This document shows positions 1-15,700 of a DNA stretch of 64,000 nt, piece by piece. Under the pieces are notes generated by a model. The model saw nothing but the letters and a program-made list of their open reading frames with translations, was not told the origin of the DNA and did not search any database. The translations under genes were made by a program, and so were the position numbers. The stretch is from Lutraria lutraria. Its lineage: Eukaryota > Mollusca > Bivalvia > Venerida > Mactridae. The stretch lies in contig OZ026838.1 in the NCBI GenBank assembly GCA_964023205.1, positions 25,261,843-25,325,842 of the forward strand, given 5' to 3'. How positions within the stretch are numbered: the stretch's first letter is position 1; each line of letters starts with the position of its first letter.

Positions 1-164
1 AAAAAATGCAGGTACAATACACAAGAGTTGAACAATTTCTGATGCCAGTAAGCATTTGTAGTCCCTGTATCTGAAAAGTACAAAACAATGTCATACAGTT
101 CAAGATAGATCCACAATACAAAAAACACAGACAGGTGAATTGATCAGGACTGTTAGTAGGACTG

Positions 165-179
165 CCCCCCCCCCCCCCC
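165..179. repeat. Poly-C tract (15 C)
   Basis: Uninterrupted homopolymer. Similar long G or C runs recur at 39939-39956, 55509-55521, 55595-55609, 58709-58725 and 59111-59122. Such runs are often length-polymorphic. Apart from this and the proposed last LRR exon I see nothing else in 1-1080. Confidence 0.9.
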
Positions 180-728
180 ACCACCAGCGATAAGGACTGA
201 AATAATCGTTGAATAGATGTATACCTGAGTGGGTCGAAAAACAAAATTGTCTTCCAACATCAGCATAAAATATATTGTCAGTATAAAAACAAAATAATGG
301 TACGGACATATCCATACGTTGAATATACAAACAAGTAAACCAGCCGAATTTGAACAATAAAATGAATAAATACAAGACAGCAACTGTACAGTCTTTTAAA
401 AACAAAACATAATATTTAATATGGTTCTACTTTAATAATTCTACGTAAGTTTCTCTATTATTCACAGACTCCTTAATTTCAAACAATATCCCCCCCCTGA
501 GTTATATAAATTATAGATCGGCAAATACAAAAAATCACAATAAAGAAGGTAAAATACTAGCAATGTCAAATCACGGTCATACTAATTTAGTTAAATGATA
601 ATTTAATACCAGAGCATGCATTTTTCATGCGCTTAAAAATGTTTGTACTACGCGGCTAAATCAAAGCGCTCATGAGATCAGTGTATTGTTACCATATTTA
701 CTAATTATTAGCCACACAAACCATATAT

Positions 729-747
729 TTACCTCTTGAATTTAGTG
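729..747 (-). CDS. LRR gene: possible terminal exon (or 15-nt microexon)
   Basis: After a strong pyrimidine-rich acceptor (TTTCCTCTCTGTTGTTAG) the phase carried from exon 13 gives FTKFKR and then TAA at 731-729. A GTAAAT donor inside the same stretch would instead define a 15-nt microexon. An ATTAAA-type polyadenylation hexamer (minus strand, 607-602) follows the stop by about 120 nt, which favours the terminal reading. Confidence 0.4.
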
Positions 748-3700
748 CTAACAACAGAGAGGAAATACAAACTCAAACATAAACACATGAGTAAAATTTT
801 AACAAAATCATGAAAATGTAGTAAGTAATCTATGGTTCAATATCTAGTTCATTGACTAGCACAGCTGATCTCTACAATCTAATAATCCTAATTAACACTC
901 TTCATTCAACTTTACATACAACTACAAGATATTCTCAGTAATTATTGTCTTTACTATAGTACATAATTATACACTATAGCTTCAGTATTTTGTATACTTA
1001 CGGTAACTATCATTCGTATATTGGACTTTGGACACACTATACAGAAATAAGTATCAAAAAGTGAATACTACTATACTTACAACTGTGTTATTTTAACTTT
1101 AGGAGAACTGTTTTTACCAAATATGGAGTTGGATAGTTTTGAGAGTTCAGCAACAGTGTAGAATAAACACAGGTAGAGTTTATCATAAAGACCTCCATCC
1201 TTGAAAAAAAAAACAATATAAATATCAAACATCAGATATAAGTTGTTTTTAAATAAATTCTCAGTCCTTGTAACACTAGATCACTAAATAATCAGAGTTA
1301 AGGACGTTGGAGATAGTACCTGTATTCTTAATGCTAGAATGTATTACATAACAGTCAACATATAAATGAACCCTTTATTGAAACCAATATAAGAATTTCA
1401 TAGCAAGAAAAATACGACATGTACAAAGATCCTTTGTACATATTCCTTCCTGTGTATCATAAGATCATTTCAAATATTTTTTATGGAAACTCATAGCATG
1501 ATAAGCCATTTAACAAGATTTGTAATAGTAAATTTGAGTTTTTCTATAATTGCTGTATATTATACACAGTACCTCTTTTGAATCTTTATCTACTTTGACT
1601 GCTCCCAACAATATACAAACAATCCGACAACGAATATCTTTTGGCAACAGGAATAAATCCATGGAGTATACTTTCCTGCAAAAGAAAGTTACATAAAATT
1701 ACCAGATGAAATATCAGGTGTGACTCCTCATTAACCATATAGTACATGCATGTTTCAACATAAACTACCATTACACAAAAAACAATCAAAACCAAATGAA
1801 TAAAAATGTGTGATGAGACAAGTTAGAGAAAATTCATTCCGAAAACTTTGAAAAAATGGGGAGAAGAGGGAGTTTGATTCTGAGCTAGTCTCCTCACTCA
1901 GTTTTATTTACGAGGGTCAATCATACATACATCATATATACCATCCCTTTAACACTTAAAACAACATTACCATACAATAAGAATACAAACCCTATTTTGC
2001 TGAGTTTTGCGACTTCTAAAGTCTCTTTTACCAAATGCGTAGGCATAACAAATTCTAGTGTGGCCTGAAATTAATAAATGAACAGTTCATTAGCAATCAA
2101 ATCAAGGACATGAGGCAATAAGGGAGTTCAAACTGATTTTAGATTAACTGCAATACACAGAACGGTGTTTAATATCAATTAATTGGGGAGGAGCTAAAAC
2201 AATAAAACCGTATCTTCATATTAAGAAATGATTTAAGTTGCTTTCTATGACAACTACAAAATCAGAAGGAAGGTTGGATAGATAAGTTATTCAATGAAAT
2301 AATTGGATAAGAACATAAACAGAATCACAAAATAGCCAATCAATTTAGAGCCAAACATGAGTGACAGGATCATAAATTTCTCAACATATGAAACTTACTA
2401 CTAGTAACAACAACAACATGTTACATCGTTCACGGTCACCCCATCGTGCGTCTAATATATCCTCTATAAATGTCTTTCTGTACTTCAACACAGAGAATTC
2501 CCTACAAGATAAAAACCGTAAATTTTTACTTTTAGAAAGAAATCAACAACTACAGTCAAATGTGTATTAGCCGTCGCTTCCAATTAATGGCCATCCTGTG
2601 AATAGCGACTATCCTTTTAAAAAACGTCATGTATTACTATAGCAAATTTTGCTTCGAATAAAGGTCACCTCTCAACAAAGACCATATATTGTCTTTCACA
2701 GGGTAGCTTTTGTTCACAGGTTTGACTGAAGCTTGTCAGTGTAAGCATGGCTTCTATGAAGGCTTCCATTGAAATTTCAACACAAAAAGAAATTCTAATT
2801 TTTTTAAAATATGAAAACACAACAAAATGTGTTAAAAAATTCGTCAAAACAAACCATTTGGATGTTAAACAGGATACATTATGTTTAAGGTCAACTTAAA
2901 AAAAAACTCTCAGTGTTTAATAGAATTCTTAATAACATAAATCTCGATCAAGTTTGTTTCTGTTTTATCAAAGAACATTATAAACATAAGATAACAAATA
3001 GGTGGCCGAATTTTAAGCATTTTCTCAAAAGAAATTCCTTAATATAATCAAATATAACACTATCTGTGACATATCAAAGGTGTCACATATAAAACAGGAA
3101 AATTTATATCTTACCTTTTTGTGTATCGTTTCTCCAGCACAAGATCATCTTCAGCATTTAATGCCAGGTATTTTAACCTTCTTTTATCAGTTTCTGTGAT
3201 GAAATGATAAAAATAAGACAGATTTTATTGGCGATAGCAATTTTAGTAAGAATCAAACAAGAACATATGAAACAACACTGTGTAGTTTGATATAAATAAA
3301 AGCTTTATAATAATTGTTTATTTAAAAGATGATAGAGTTGTCAAATAGGTTAAATAAGTAGGTTGTTACTGATTCTACTTTGTTTGTACTCTAAATGGTC
3401 AAGGTGCCACAGGAAAATTATGTCATATTTATTCTGATTAACCCAACTAGTACAGAAACTATCATTTTAAAATGACTGGCTCAATCATCATTAGAAGGAT
3501 ATCAGCTGTTTGAATCTTTGGTGCAAGCAAACATTTAATGAGCTGTTTTGCCTTACAACCGATATTTGACACATTTTTGGCCCCATAGAACTCTTCCTTA
3601 ATATGGAAGATTTAAGGAGTATCAACTTCATATAAGTGTATTTTTTTAAATTCCTTTCTTAATAATTCATGCTATGAATTAACAGAATATATGCGAATAT

Positions 3701-6700
3701 GAAAATGAATAATAGTTCATAAATTATATCATACTATGGCATTAGAAAGACAAAATATATAAAACTATCTATATTACGGTCATCATACTGACCTATATTG
3801 CTAGCTCCATTTGCTGGAAATCTGATCATTAAATGGGTTGCCTGGAAACCAGAAAAAAAACTCAAGAATAATGATCAGACATGTAACACAAATTAGCAAA
3901 CTTTGTACATGTATTTATGATCCACATAATTAAACTGATAACTCATTAACAAAATAACATATTTCAACCATTGCTATTCATTTGTATTAATGACAAAGTT
4001 GATTAAATCCGACCTTAACAATAGCAGACTTTTACATTAATCACCAAGATTATCACATAGGTAATACAACAAAGAACTGATGTCATTTTCATCAAGATAA
4101 TTTCTCTTGGAAAAGGACAAACAGTCAAAGGTTCAATACACCAAAACATTTTATCTATAAGGACTATTAACTTGGACTTCACTGCGTATGACATTACATA
4201 CCTGTGACATGAATAATAAGGTTAAACATGAGGGCTGATCAAATTGTTTTGCCTTTTTGAACTAATCATAAAAGTGAAAATAAAATAATCACTGCAGCCT
4301 TATTGAATGCTGATTTCATTGTTCGTTAGCACAGATTTCAACAAATTTGACCACAATAACACAGGCTTTTGGAATGTTTTTACAAGAGATATGACATCTA
4401 TTATAAAAACTTTTTATCAACCCTCATATACATGTATGAATTACCTTCTCTCCATAGACACCATGAACTTGTATCTTCTTTAACGAGGAAGGAACAAACC
4501 ATTCTTTGGAGAGTTTACGTCTCTGAAAATAATAGCATCACTTTAATAAAATACAAAACATTGCCATGGTAACATCTTTACAATCAAAAGATTAATGTGA
4601 AAATCAATTGCTCAATCTCACCAACTCCAATCATGACTGAAAGCAATCAATGACAGCAACTCCATCCATCCATTCTATGTTAAAAAAACACTTTATATAA
4701 TGAGAACCACAGTCTTAAAACTTCCATTCTATAATATATATTCTGGGTGCCTGAAGCTTTGTAACTTGAAATAAAATCTCAGTATATCTTTTGCAGCATC
4801 TTCACCAAAGTCCTTTAGCATTTTCAGTAAGAATGTCAATTAAATTAAGCAGTCTAGAATTTTTTTTGTAAAAGTCAGAGAAAAATGCCATTTTTGGAGT
4901 ACATATGTATATCAATGTTTATAAGATAGGACAAAGTATTTCATAATATTCTTTTATATGAGTTCAGGCATATGAATATCAATTACTAAAATGATGATTT
5001 GGGTGGGGGGGGTCAAAAACAAAGACAAGAATTCATTACTTACAATTGGATGTTCAGTTAATGCTGAATCAGCAAAGAAATGTTTCACTTGTAATCTTTC
5101 TGCAGCTGTGAAAGTAAATATCAAAATAAATATCAAACATATATCAAAGTACATGTACTGCAAGTACTTGTTGACAAAACAAGACATAAGAATAGACCAA
5201 GAGGTGACATTTTTAAGCTAATAATAAAATTATTACTTAAAATCAAAAATCAATCCTGAGGAGAGAGATTTCTTTGCATGATAGAAGACAAATTGGAATT
5301 GCTTTTCTAAAGTAAAATTCAAAGATAGAAATCCAAGTATAAGAAAAGAGAAACTATAGTTAAATTAGGTTGAGTGGTTATAGGCCCTGACTAGTAATCA
5401 CTAGCCCTTCACCACTGTGAGTTCAAGTCCCATCCAGGACCAGACTTATTTCACATATGAGGAACCAGTCCAGCTAGCTTACAGAAGGTTGATGGTTCTA
5501 CCCAGGTGTAAGCCTGAAGTTTTCCTTCACAGTTAAGCAGGAAAACTGCAAAATGACCCTGCAATGTTAAACCCCAGTGAAAAAAATCTTAACGATCAAT
5601 TATCTAATAATAATAATACTTTTCATATTTATTTCTCAAAGGACATCACATGTCAACCATTCCAGTTCAATTGACTCTTGAACCCAATCTTATACACAAA
5701 GACAGGTACTTCATATTCTTGAGTGGGAACCAGTCTTACTTTTGTAAGTATAAATATAGCAGTACTTACATGTGATAATCCTGCCATCCAACATCCAGAC
5801 ATGTGGTAAACAATCAATTATATGAATACGGTCTGAAATCATAAGATAATTTTTTATGTACCACAGATAGGATAATATGTACCAGAATAAGTCAATCACA
5901 GAGAGGATAATAAATCCTTATATTGTATATATTATATCCTCACACAAAATCACAACTTTAAAGTCTATATATGATGATGTTTGTTTGTTTATATCAAGTT
6001 TTAAGCACCTTTTCAACAGTCAGCTTTATATGAGGGAGACAGTTCACCTAACCATCGTTCCTGGGAAGAACCAGTACTAGACTCCCATCATCTGTAAGCA
6101 ATGCCTACTTTCTCACATAAAGAGACATGGTCAGTAGCAGGGCTCGAACCCATGACCCTCTTATCAGTGACAGGTTACAGTAATTTGAAGTCACCACAGA
6201 GACACGGTCTTTGCAGTCTGGACAGCTCATCTTGTGATTATGACATTAAGAATGGCTGTAAATTTCTTCCCAAATGAATAAATTCATGTGCATGAAATTC
6301 GGTGATATTGTGTCTGAAATGCATGTTTCATATAGTATAAACAAGTGATTCTGAACAGCACATCTACCATGCCCAAGTCAAAAAATGGCATTATTTTGGT
6401 CTGAGATAAAGACATGTTTAGTTAATGTGTTAGAAACTTCAGTCCAGGTATTAGGGCAATTTTAGATGAACTAATGAAAAAGCACATAATCTCACTCAGA
6501 GCATTTAGGATTCCATGTTGGAAATTTCTACCATGATAGCCATAGTCCAACATAGTCATTGACATGTCAGATGTGAAACTTTATGTTCAAAATGATCCTT
6601 AAATCATTCAATTTGCCAAGTGAGGACTGATAAAGTGTAATAAATAACTTAAGAAATTGTACACTTGATAAAATCTAAATCAATCTTCAGCAATCAAATA

Positions 6701-9700
6701 ACAACATAAACTATCCATCACTTGTAATTCAAAATAAAGAAGTACCAGATAAAACACAAAAAGGCTTGCACCAACTATGTGATCTCTGTATCATTGATAT
6801 CAGTAATAGTAGATTTTAGAAAATTTACAAAAGTACAAAATTTATTGGTTATCTGTTGATAGTAATTTATACTCATACAGTGTGCTTTTGTTATCAGGGT
6901 AGGTGTTACTTTCATAAATCTATACCAAACACTTGAACTTCAATTTCTAAGTACATAAATTCATGCTATCAGCCAACAGCAAATATACTTGTTGATTTTT
7001 TTAAAGAAGAACCTTATTCAAGAATGTTTATTTAAAATTTTATAAATTGCTTGAACACTTTTGAATGCTAGGTATTGATATAAATAGCGCAATTACTCAT
7101 TAACAGATCGATAGACTGTAAACCCTTCTAAAATTATAGGTATCGGAGGATATGGCAAAAAATCAACCCAAAGTCTATTAAGTGCAGGAAAGTATACAAT
7201 CCAATACTTTACGCCAATCAAACCACTTTCGGATTGAAATTAGGATTAGGAACAGAACAGAACATATCATGTATTACACCTGGACACATACCTGCACACA
7301 GCATGACAGATTAGTTTAATCACAAATCATAACTTAAACTATAAGCAGCTTACAGATAATTGAATGGTTATGAAAAGTAAATCTGCCCTGATAATGTCAG
7401 TAATGGTACTTACTATGTTTAACAATGAAATCGCAATCAAAGTGTAATATTATAAAATATAATATCAATTTAAGGCATAAACATTAAAATAAATTCATAA
7501 CATTACTATAATTGTTGAAGGGGTTTCGTCCCAAATATAAAATCAATATCAGAGTTTGACAAACATTCATAACATTACTATAATTGTTGAAGGGGTTTTG
7601 TCACAAATATAAAATCAATATCAGAGTTTGCAAAAGTGACAGATTGACTGATTGAAAATATATCTGTCTGGTAAAAATATTAGCAATTTTTAAAAGCTGA
7701 TCTGTTTCACTAAATCTTCAGTAAGGAAAATTTTCCAGCATGGGAAAACTGCTGAAAGAGATTATGAGCATCTCTTATAGACTTAACATGTTTATGCTAG
7801 AATAAATATGGCATTTTGTCACAGGGGCACTATATAACATGGCATTTTTTATACTCACAATAAGGATCTTTCTCTAGTTGTTGATTTCCATGTAGACTAA
7901 GCTCAAGTATGTGAAGATGTCGGAGTTGACCCACTTGATGCCAACTGATGTCATTATTGGCCAAGTTTAATGTGCCAAGTGCTATGAACTTTGATAGACA
8001 GTCTAAATCTTTAACCTGAATTAAATATGGAATAAAATCTGTAAAACACAGAGTCAGTTTATTCAATAAGGAAAATCTCATTAACATTTCTTTGTTCTTA
8101 AAGCCAAGCTTGTATAAATCTGTCTGGTGACCTTAATAGTCTTTCATGTTTCAAACAATGTCTTCTAAATGGAACATGACTCAATATTAAGCAGCTTTTC
8201 CAAATTAAGAAACACAGTCTTTCATTTGATAGTACATGCAATTCTAGTAAAATGTACATGCAAAATTGAGAAAATAATGTCCAATAGTATACATATATAG
8301 TACTGCTTTTAAGATATTTGTTTGTTCACTTCATCTAAACAACACATGAAATTTACAAGGCATTAAATATGGACCCATCTTTATTCATTTAACTATCAAT
8401 AAAGAAGGTCCATGGATTTCAGATAACTGAAATTTTAGCTGACACTGGTGTATTCATAGCAATGTTTCTTGTCACATTACTTCTATAGTGGTCAGATCAG
8501 ACATACTAATTGCTTTTGTTTGTTTATATCAGGTTTTACGCCCCTTTTCAACAGTCAGAGTCATATGAGGCGGACAGTTCACCAGTCCTAAGCATCGTTC
8601 CTGGAAAGAACCAGTACTAGTCTCCCATCCTCCCTAAGCAACTGCCTACTTTCTCACATAAAGAGACATGGTTGGTAGCGAGGCTCGAACCCACGACCCT
8701 ATATCAGTGAGAGGTTAGAGTGATTTGAAGTCAGCGACCTTAACCACTCGACCACGGAGGTGGGTCACACACTAATTGCAGTTGATTACTGAAGTCTTCA
8801 ACAATTCCATATCAATAATGGTAAAGATTACAGGTACAGGAAACTTTATCCAGCCCCTGGTCTTAAACCTGCATACCCTCAGTCAAGAGCCTTGCACACC
8901 ATTCACTAAGCTTCTAACACTGCATGTTTTGGTACAAAAGCATTTACTTCAGTTTAACATCAAACCCATGTGACATGAGAACAAAATGTTTTATATAAAT
9001 TTACAGTGACCCACTTGAACTACTGGTAGCCACATTGTTTAACAATGTGTTAACAAATATGCACACAATATTTGGATCAAACATTTGATATTAATATTGA
9101 TATGTCAAAGTTAGATCAGATTTCTTTAATAAAACATAAAATTATTACAAGGTTAATCTAGATAATTATGTATTACCAAATACATTCTGGTGGATCTTTA
9201 ATTGCTTATAGTATCTATAATTAGTATTCCTTGGATAAATTGATTTAATATGTAGATTCAAACTGTACACTTAATTCATTTTTTATCATATGTAAATATA
9301 TAAAAGTAAATTAGATATAAGTTCATTTGCTTTTTATAAATGGGTCTTACAGATTGTTAAAAATATGTACCATTTTCAAATTTATCACCCTGATCTCTCT
9401 AAATAAATACCCTCTCTACTAAATGAGATAAATAAATACTCTCTCTTAACAGCAGTCAGCCATTTTGCGTATTTTTGAATGCTAATTAAAATGTTTACCA
9501 TATATAGGACCACAATATAATTATGTAATAGCACTTAGTTGAATTACGAAAACCATATAAATACTACCATAACATTTGTACAATACTACACACCCAATTA
9601 TAATATATAATTATATAACTAACATTCAATAACATATTTCACCAAATAAATTCAAGACATTTCATCATAGTAGAGAAATGGCTGAATGCCAGTCAGATAC

Positions 9701-12700
9701 CTGACTGTTTGAAATACACGGACGTATCAAAACAATGTCCCTATAACAGACAAATCATTTTGGTAAGCAATTTCATACAAGGTAATGTTTTCTGTATGCA
9801 ACCAGGAGTTTTATTGTCTCATTTTGAATCATGCATAAGTAGAGTTTGTACAATAATTTGACAGGCAGGAACATTATGAATCATATTCAACCAGCGTTAG
9901 CTTTATCAGATTAGTTGTAATAAAAACATCCTAGATTTAATCTATTTTATTTGTAAATCGAATATGCACAAAAAAACACCAATGCCATAAAAATCTAAAC
10001 AAAATCATTCACATTGGTAGTAAATCAAAATAAACATTATAAGATACAAAGTGATAAGATAAATAAGTTGACAAGATTAAAATATTGGATTTAATGAACC
10101 GGACTATTTTTACTGACAAACAGTTTAATTCTAATTCAGTATTTTGGTCTTGCTGTGTTTGAGTTATAAGGTTGACAGAGAATGTATTGTATTGAGTTAT
10201 CAAAAGTTGATCAGATGCTGACTTTTGATTCTGGTAAAAATATATTCAGTTGTTTATTTATTTATTTTCCTCCATATCCAGAGAGCATTACATTACAAGG
10301 CATATTGTTTTAGTCAGGTGAACTCTAATAATAATAAATGGCAATGTCTAGTACAAAACAGTATCAAATTGAATTTAGACGTAAAAAATGTGTTTGTTTC
10401 TGGGTACCTGACCATTTTAATGGAAATCAATCTTGACCTGTATTTCATTAGTATACATCTTCATGTAAAATATGAAACCATTTCATGAATTATTTCTTGG
10501 AATTTGAACGGACAGACATCAAAATTTGAACAGACATATATGCACAAATATTAACGGATGGATGAATGGGGGGGGGGACATAATAACCCCACACATAAAC
10601 ACTCATACACATAGGGGGCAGCTTTCATGTTGAAGAGATGGTGTATAATGGTGTATTTAAGCCTTTATTCATCATGTATATTGATAAATATGATATGTTT
10701 TGATCTGTTTGATCATTTTATGTCTTGATACACCTAGATCACCATCCCAACTACCTAGCCAAGTACTGTGTCAAGAAGTCGAAGGGAATGGGCCAGGCAT
10801 GTATCGGAACTTTATATGAGGTATGATAAAGAACCAGGAAAACAATTCAAAATAAGAGTTATAAGGAATACAAATGTCCAGTTCTCCTGTATCTTCTCTA
10901 CCGTCTCTCTGGGGCAGCCTTGAAATTACCATAGCTGACGAATGGGCCGTTAAACAACTTGTTAGCCCCCTATGCCAATTTCAACACACCCTTGCCAACA
11001 TAATTACATAGAAACAAATGTGGACATAATCTCATTTAAATACTATTTTTGCTCTAGATTATTCACAAGAATTTGTTCCATAGAAGTCCTGTAATACTAT
11101 GTTTGTTTTTTAAAGCAATAATATTGCAAATATTTCACAAATTAATTACTTCTTTCAGAAGGTTAATTGTCATGAATTGATATAAACAAACAAGCCAGAC
11201 AAATCCCAGTCATACACTAATGATTACAAACAAAATCATGTTATTATTTACAATGATTATAAAAAATGGGTAACATGATCCAGTTGTGTATAAGCAATCT
11301 TAATCTGTCTCTGAATGAGTAAGCATAAAAAATTGTTTACGCTATTTTATTATAATCTCCACTACAGAAGGTATGTGACTCGATCCACAAAGGTTTCTAT
11401 AAATTATAAAACACCTGTATATATAAAAATAACTTTAAATAATGAAAATGCCATGTAGTGTCTTAAAGTCATACTTAAGACTTTTCATAATGTTATGAGA
11501 AAAATCAAGAATAAGTACAAGAAATAAAAATACAATGTTAAGTTCAGTCAAATATGAGTCAATGGTTAAAACTTAAAAGCCATCTTCACACAACAGCCAC
11601 TCTTTATACATTTTGCTGATAATGACATAACAGGTATGAATTTATATAACATGGCCAATCGAGCATAAAAAGCAGAGATTGACATCTTTCAGGCTCCTTG
11701 TCCAGCAGGATGACCAGCTAAGAATTTTAACGAGTTCTACCACAATTTCAACTTGCCCAGAGTCGATTTCTACTCATAATTACAAGCGTACCAAAGTTAA
11801 GAAAAGCAAACTCCTCCTCTCCATTTAGTATTAATCATTAACTGAGTTTGGACAGAATTTATATCCTTATTTCATTTGTTTGTAAACACTATAAATCATA
11901 ACCTTGATGCAGTATGAGAGATATCGGTCGAGCATGTCTGATGACCATATTTGTGGCTTAACTGTGGTTTTTGTATGATTAATGATCAATACAATGTGAG
12001 CTGTAAAGATTTTATAAGATTTAGATAACTTGTACAAAGTTCAAAACACAAGAATGACTTGAAGTAGAATTCAAGTACAAATGCCATAAAAAGTGTCATA
12101 TACTGCTAAAATGTGACACTTTTTTCATTCCAAAACCCCATGACTCTCTATCAGTGAAAGGTTACAGTGATTTGAAGTCATCAACCTGAACCACTTGACC
12201 ATGTCTTCTCAAAACAGACAAACATACAAAAATGGAGGACAAGACACAATGTACTAGAGGAGGCAACCTTAGAATTCTCTGTTTCAAAGCTACAAGGGTG
12301 CTAAAACTATTTTGTGGGCCATTCCAAAAGGCTTCCCAGATTTTTTCAGTTTTAAAGGTTTAAGAAAAGCTAATTAAGAAAAAACACTGTCTTAAACTGA
12401 TGAAAGTTATTATTGTCTATACACTGGTAATCACTGATATGTCTTCATAAATGTGAAATCAGTTAGATTCTTATTAATAACCTTTGTACAAACTTGTATG
12501 TTACTAATGTCTATCATTCATTAACGGTAGTTTTTTCATCAATTCATCTCTAAAGATGTATAATTTACTATTGGACTGCAAAAAACTTACAAAGTGATAA
12601 TTCTATTTATATTTTCTCACTTAAGGTTAATCAATTAGATTCATGTTCACTTGGTGATCTAAAAAGATATAAATGGTTTAAACAGAATGTAAAAGAATGG

Positions 12701-15700
12701 AATGAAAGTCTCCATTATCCATACACAATGAATAAGCATTTATCAAAAATGTCTAGATTTAATTAATTTCATTGCACTGAAATCATACAAATGACACACT
12801 AAAGTTGCTAAATATATCTTATGATAACCAAAGCTTAACATATTCCATTGACTTTAAGCAAATAATTTCTGGCTACCATACATACTCATTTTACTAATTC
12901 AACAAAACAAATATAATCAAGATTTTTTCAATAGGAATAAGTTTATATTAGATTGTTAAACAAATATGTGTATGTATTACTAACTATCTATATAGAAATG
13001 CATTCCTAACACTGGTACATAGAAAATGGCTAGTGTGTCCAATTATTGGCCTATCAAATCCATTTTCCAAAGGAATCAAATTAGACCCAAACAGGGCTTG
13101 TTTCAAGGAGGAATTAAGTGGCCATGTCCTTAAATTTTTGGGAAAATAACACAATTTTTGCAAAAGTGGAAGAAAAAACATGTTTTTAATTGAATTTTGG
13201 GGAAAATTGCATGATTTTAAAGAATTTTCCGGAGAAGAAGATGCCTGTTAACGGCCGCTGCTTTAGCAGGCAAAAAAGCCCTGTCAAAGTCAAATCACAG
13301 GAAACGACCATTGCATATTACATGAAGTAAATTAAATACATTGTACATGAATTGCATTTGGATACAATACAAAATAAAGACTCGAACTGTATTTCCTCTG
13401 CCATAAGTATTCATACATCTTGACAAAATGTACCTTTAAAATGAAGAATAGTAGTAAAAATTCTCTGAAGAGAAGAGTAACAAAAAGATTTTTATGAAGA
13501 GTTACCTCATTGTTGCTGAGATCGAGCGTCCATAAATTTCTATTTTGATATAAATTTGAAACCTCTGCAATGTTATTGCCCCTTAGATTCAGTGTCTGTA
13601 ATTTTGGACAGCTGTTGATTTTTTCTAGGGATACTGAAAGTAACAAACAAATGAAAAAATGAAGATGTTACACACCATAGTTAAAACAAAATAAAGTATT
13701 CTTAAATACTTTCCTAATATTACATGCAGTAGTGAAGGACCCTTCAAATGAAATTCATGAAAATGTGACTTTTGTATGTACATGTATATAACTGTTTGAC
13801 AGGGGATGGATGAGGGATAATTAGTTTTTAAACAGACCTATCTATCCTCTACATAAGAATTTTAATACTTTGGTGCATATTTTCACAGGACCTTGAAATT
13901 TTATCCATATTACATCAACAGGCCCCAAAAACATAGTCTGAGTGTCATTCATAGACTGGTACATAATATAAAAACACAATATATATATAAACAGCGATCT
14001 GTGAAGGAGGCTTGGAATATGTTTTTGGGCCTATTGGTGTTAATTATGTGGATAAAATTTCAAGGTCCTGTGATAATTTAAACTTATTAACAAAACACGG
14101 GTAACTGGGTTATTCTCTTAAACTAATATAAACAGATTAAGAAGGGTAAATATCTTTTATACCTTTTTAATTGATTCGGTAAACAACAACAAATATACAT
14201 TGTTAGCTATCACTTTCATGATAAGTAATAAAGCAAATGTTGATAAACATTCTATAATCATTAACATATATTTGATCACACAAAATTGGAGTGCACTATC
14301 ATATAAAATTTATAGTATCTACTCAACGAATGTTAATCACTTTTTGTGTTGAATTAAGCTTTAAAATAAAGCAACATTTAGCAATATGTAAATTCTCATA
14401 ATAAATGATCAACCTCATAACTCAGTTTATTGATTCTTCAATGAATTGAAAACACAAAGGTTATAACGTGTAGTAAAGTAATTACAAGTGTTTTTAGATC
14501 ATGTTTAAATTTTTCTTATTATAAAGATTTAACAGTTGTGCAATCAATATTGGAGCAGTATATCTATCGAAGATGATTCAATACTTTTACTACTACTACT
14601 ACAGCAGTGTTCAAAGTTTATTCTATAGGGAACTGTTTGTTAGTCAACATTGTACTTAAACAATGCCTCAGTAGACGATATCATGTAAAAACAGCCATTA
14701 GCTACAATCAGAACAAGTACATTGGAATATACATGAGCCAATATTTGATTCAGTCCAAGTTTTCACATTACTTTCGAGAAGATCAAAAAGATTTCTACAA
14801 CTGATTGAGATTAGAAAATTCAATACAACTAATATCTATTTGCTTACTCTTATAATATAACAAACTGGCATATCAAGAGGTTCTGTGACTCAAATGCTCA
14901 TGATACTATCTTGTTTGTTCAAATAATCTTATAGAACACATTTACAATACATCCTTATTTATACAAACATAAAAAAATAATTTAAAACTGTTTCAAAAGC
15001 ATTAATTTTGCCTTAAATATTTTAGCATATTTTATAATAAAATAATCAATCCATAATATTATTGAAAAACCATACAATGTAATTAAGTTATTGGGAAAAC
15101 ATTGTGGTAACATGCTCATTAAAAAGGGAAGGTAGGACTTTTCTTTTTTTTATTATCGAATGCGTGCAGACAGATAGGTCAAAACAAAAAGTTATATATA
15201 ATATTAATTGTATCATTACTCAAACCTAATGAGAAGTCAAGGGTCACAATAGGGAAAAATAGAGAATGCAGTCTTTGAACTAATTCTTTTAAAGCACTAG
15301 CCCGAACTACTAGTGCACTATTGAAAATAGACAATTTACCGCTAGCCCGAATACACAATTTTGAGAAAGTTCACTAGCCCGAATAGAAATTTACTAGCCC
15401 CAGGCTGTGGGCTAGTGGGTTAGCGTGAAGACTGAGAATGCAGGCAACAAGAAACAACAAATTTTGTTGATGCCTTTACAAGGAATCTGATTCTGTATGA
15501 TGTTAAAATTATTCTGAAATCTAGCCAGTAAAGGTACAAAAATAGGTAATTTTAACATTTTATATCAACATTTCATTGTTGCTATCATTTATTGAAAGCA
15601 GACTTGACTAAAAAAGAAGTTCACAAGGTACTAACCAATTCCAAGGTTTGATAAATCCAGATATTCTACAGACTGCAAAGGAGCAGCAGCTTTAGACCGC

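Noticed and set aside
100..405. 101-residue minus-strand hydrophobic frame as the last LRR-gene exon
   Set aside because: Contains a poly-glycine run from the C tract and lacks a splice acceptor in a usable phase.
2388..2570. Plus-strand 60-residue reading frame
   Set aside because: It is the antisense shadow of LRR exon 10 (2399-2501) plus intron.
2665..2847. 60-residue minus-strand frame considered as an LRR exon
   Set aside because: Mostly overlaps the MITE at 2553-2728; the phase gap is fully solved by exon 2399-2501.
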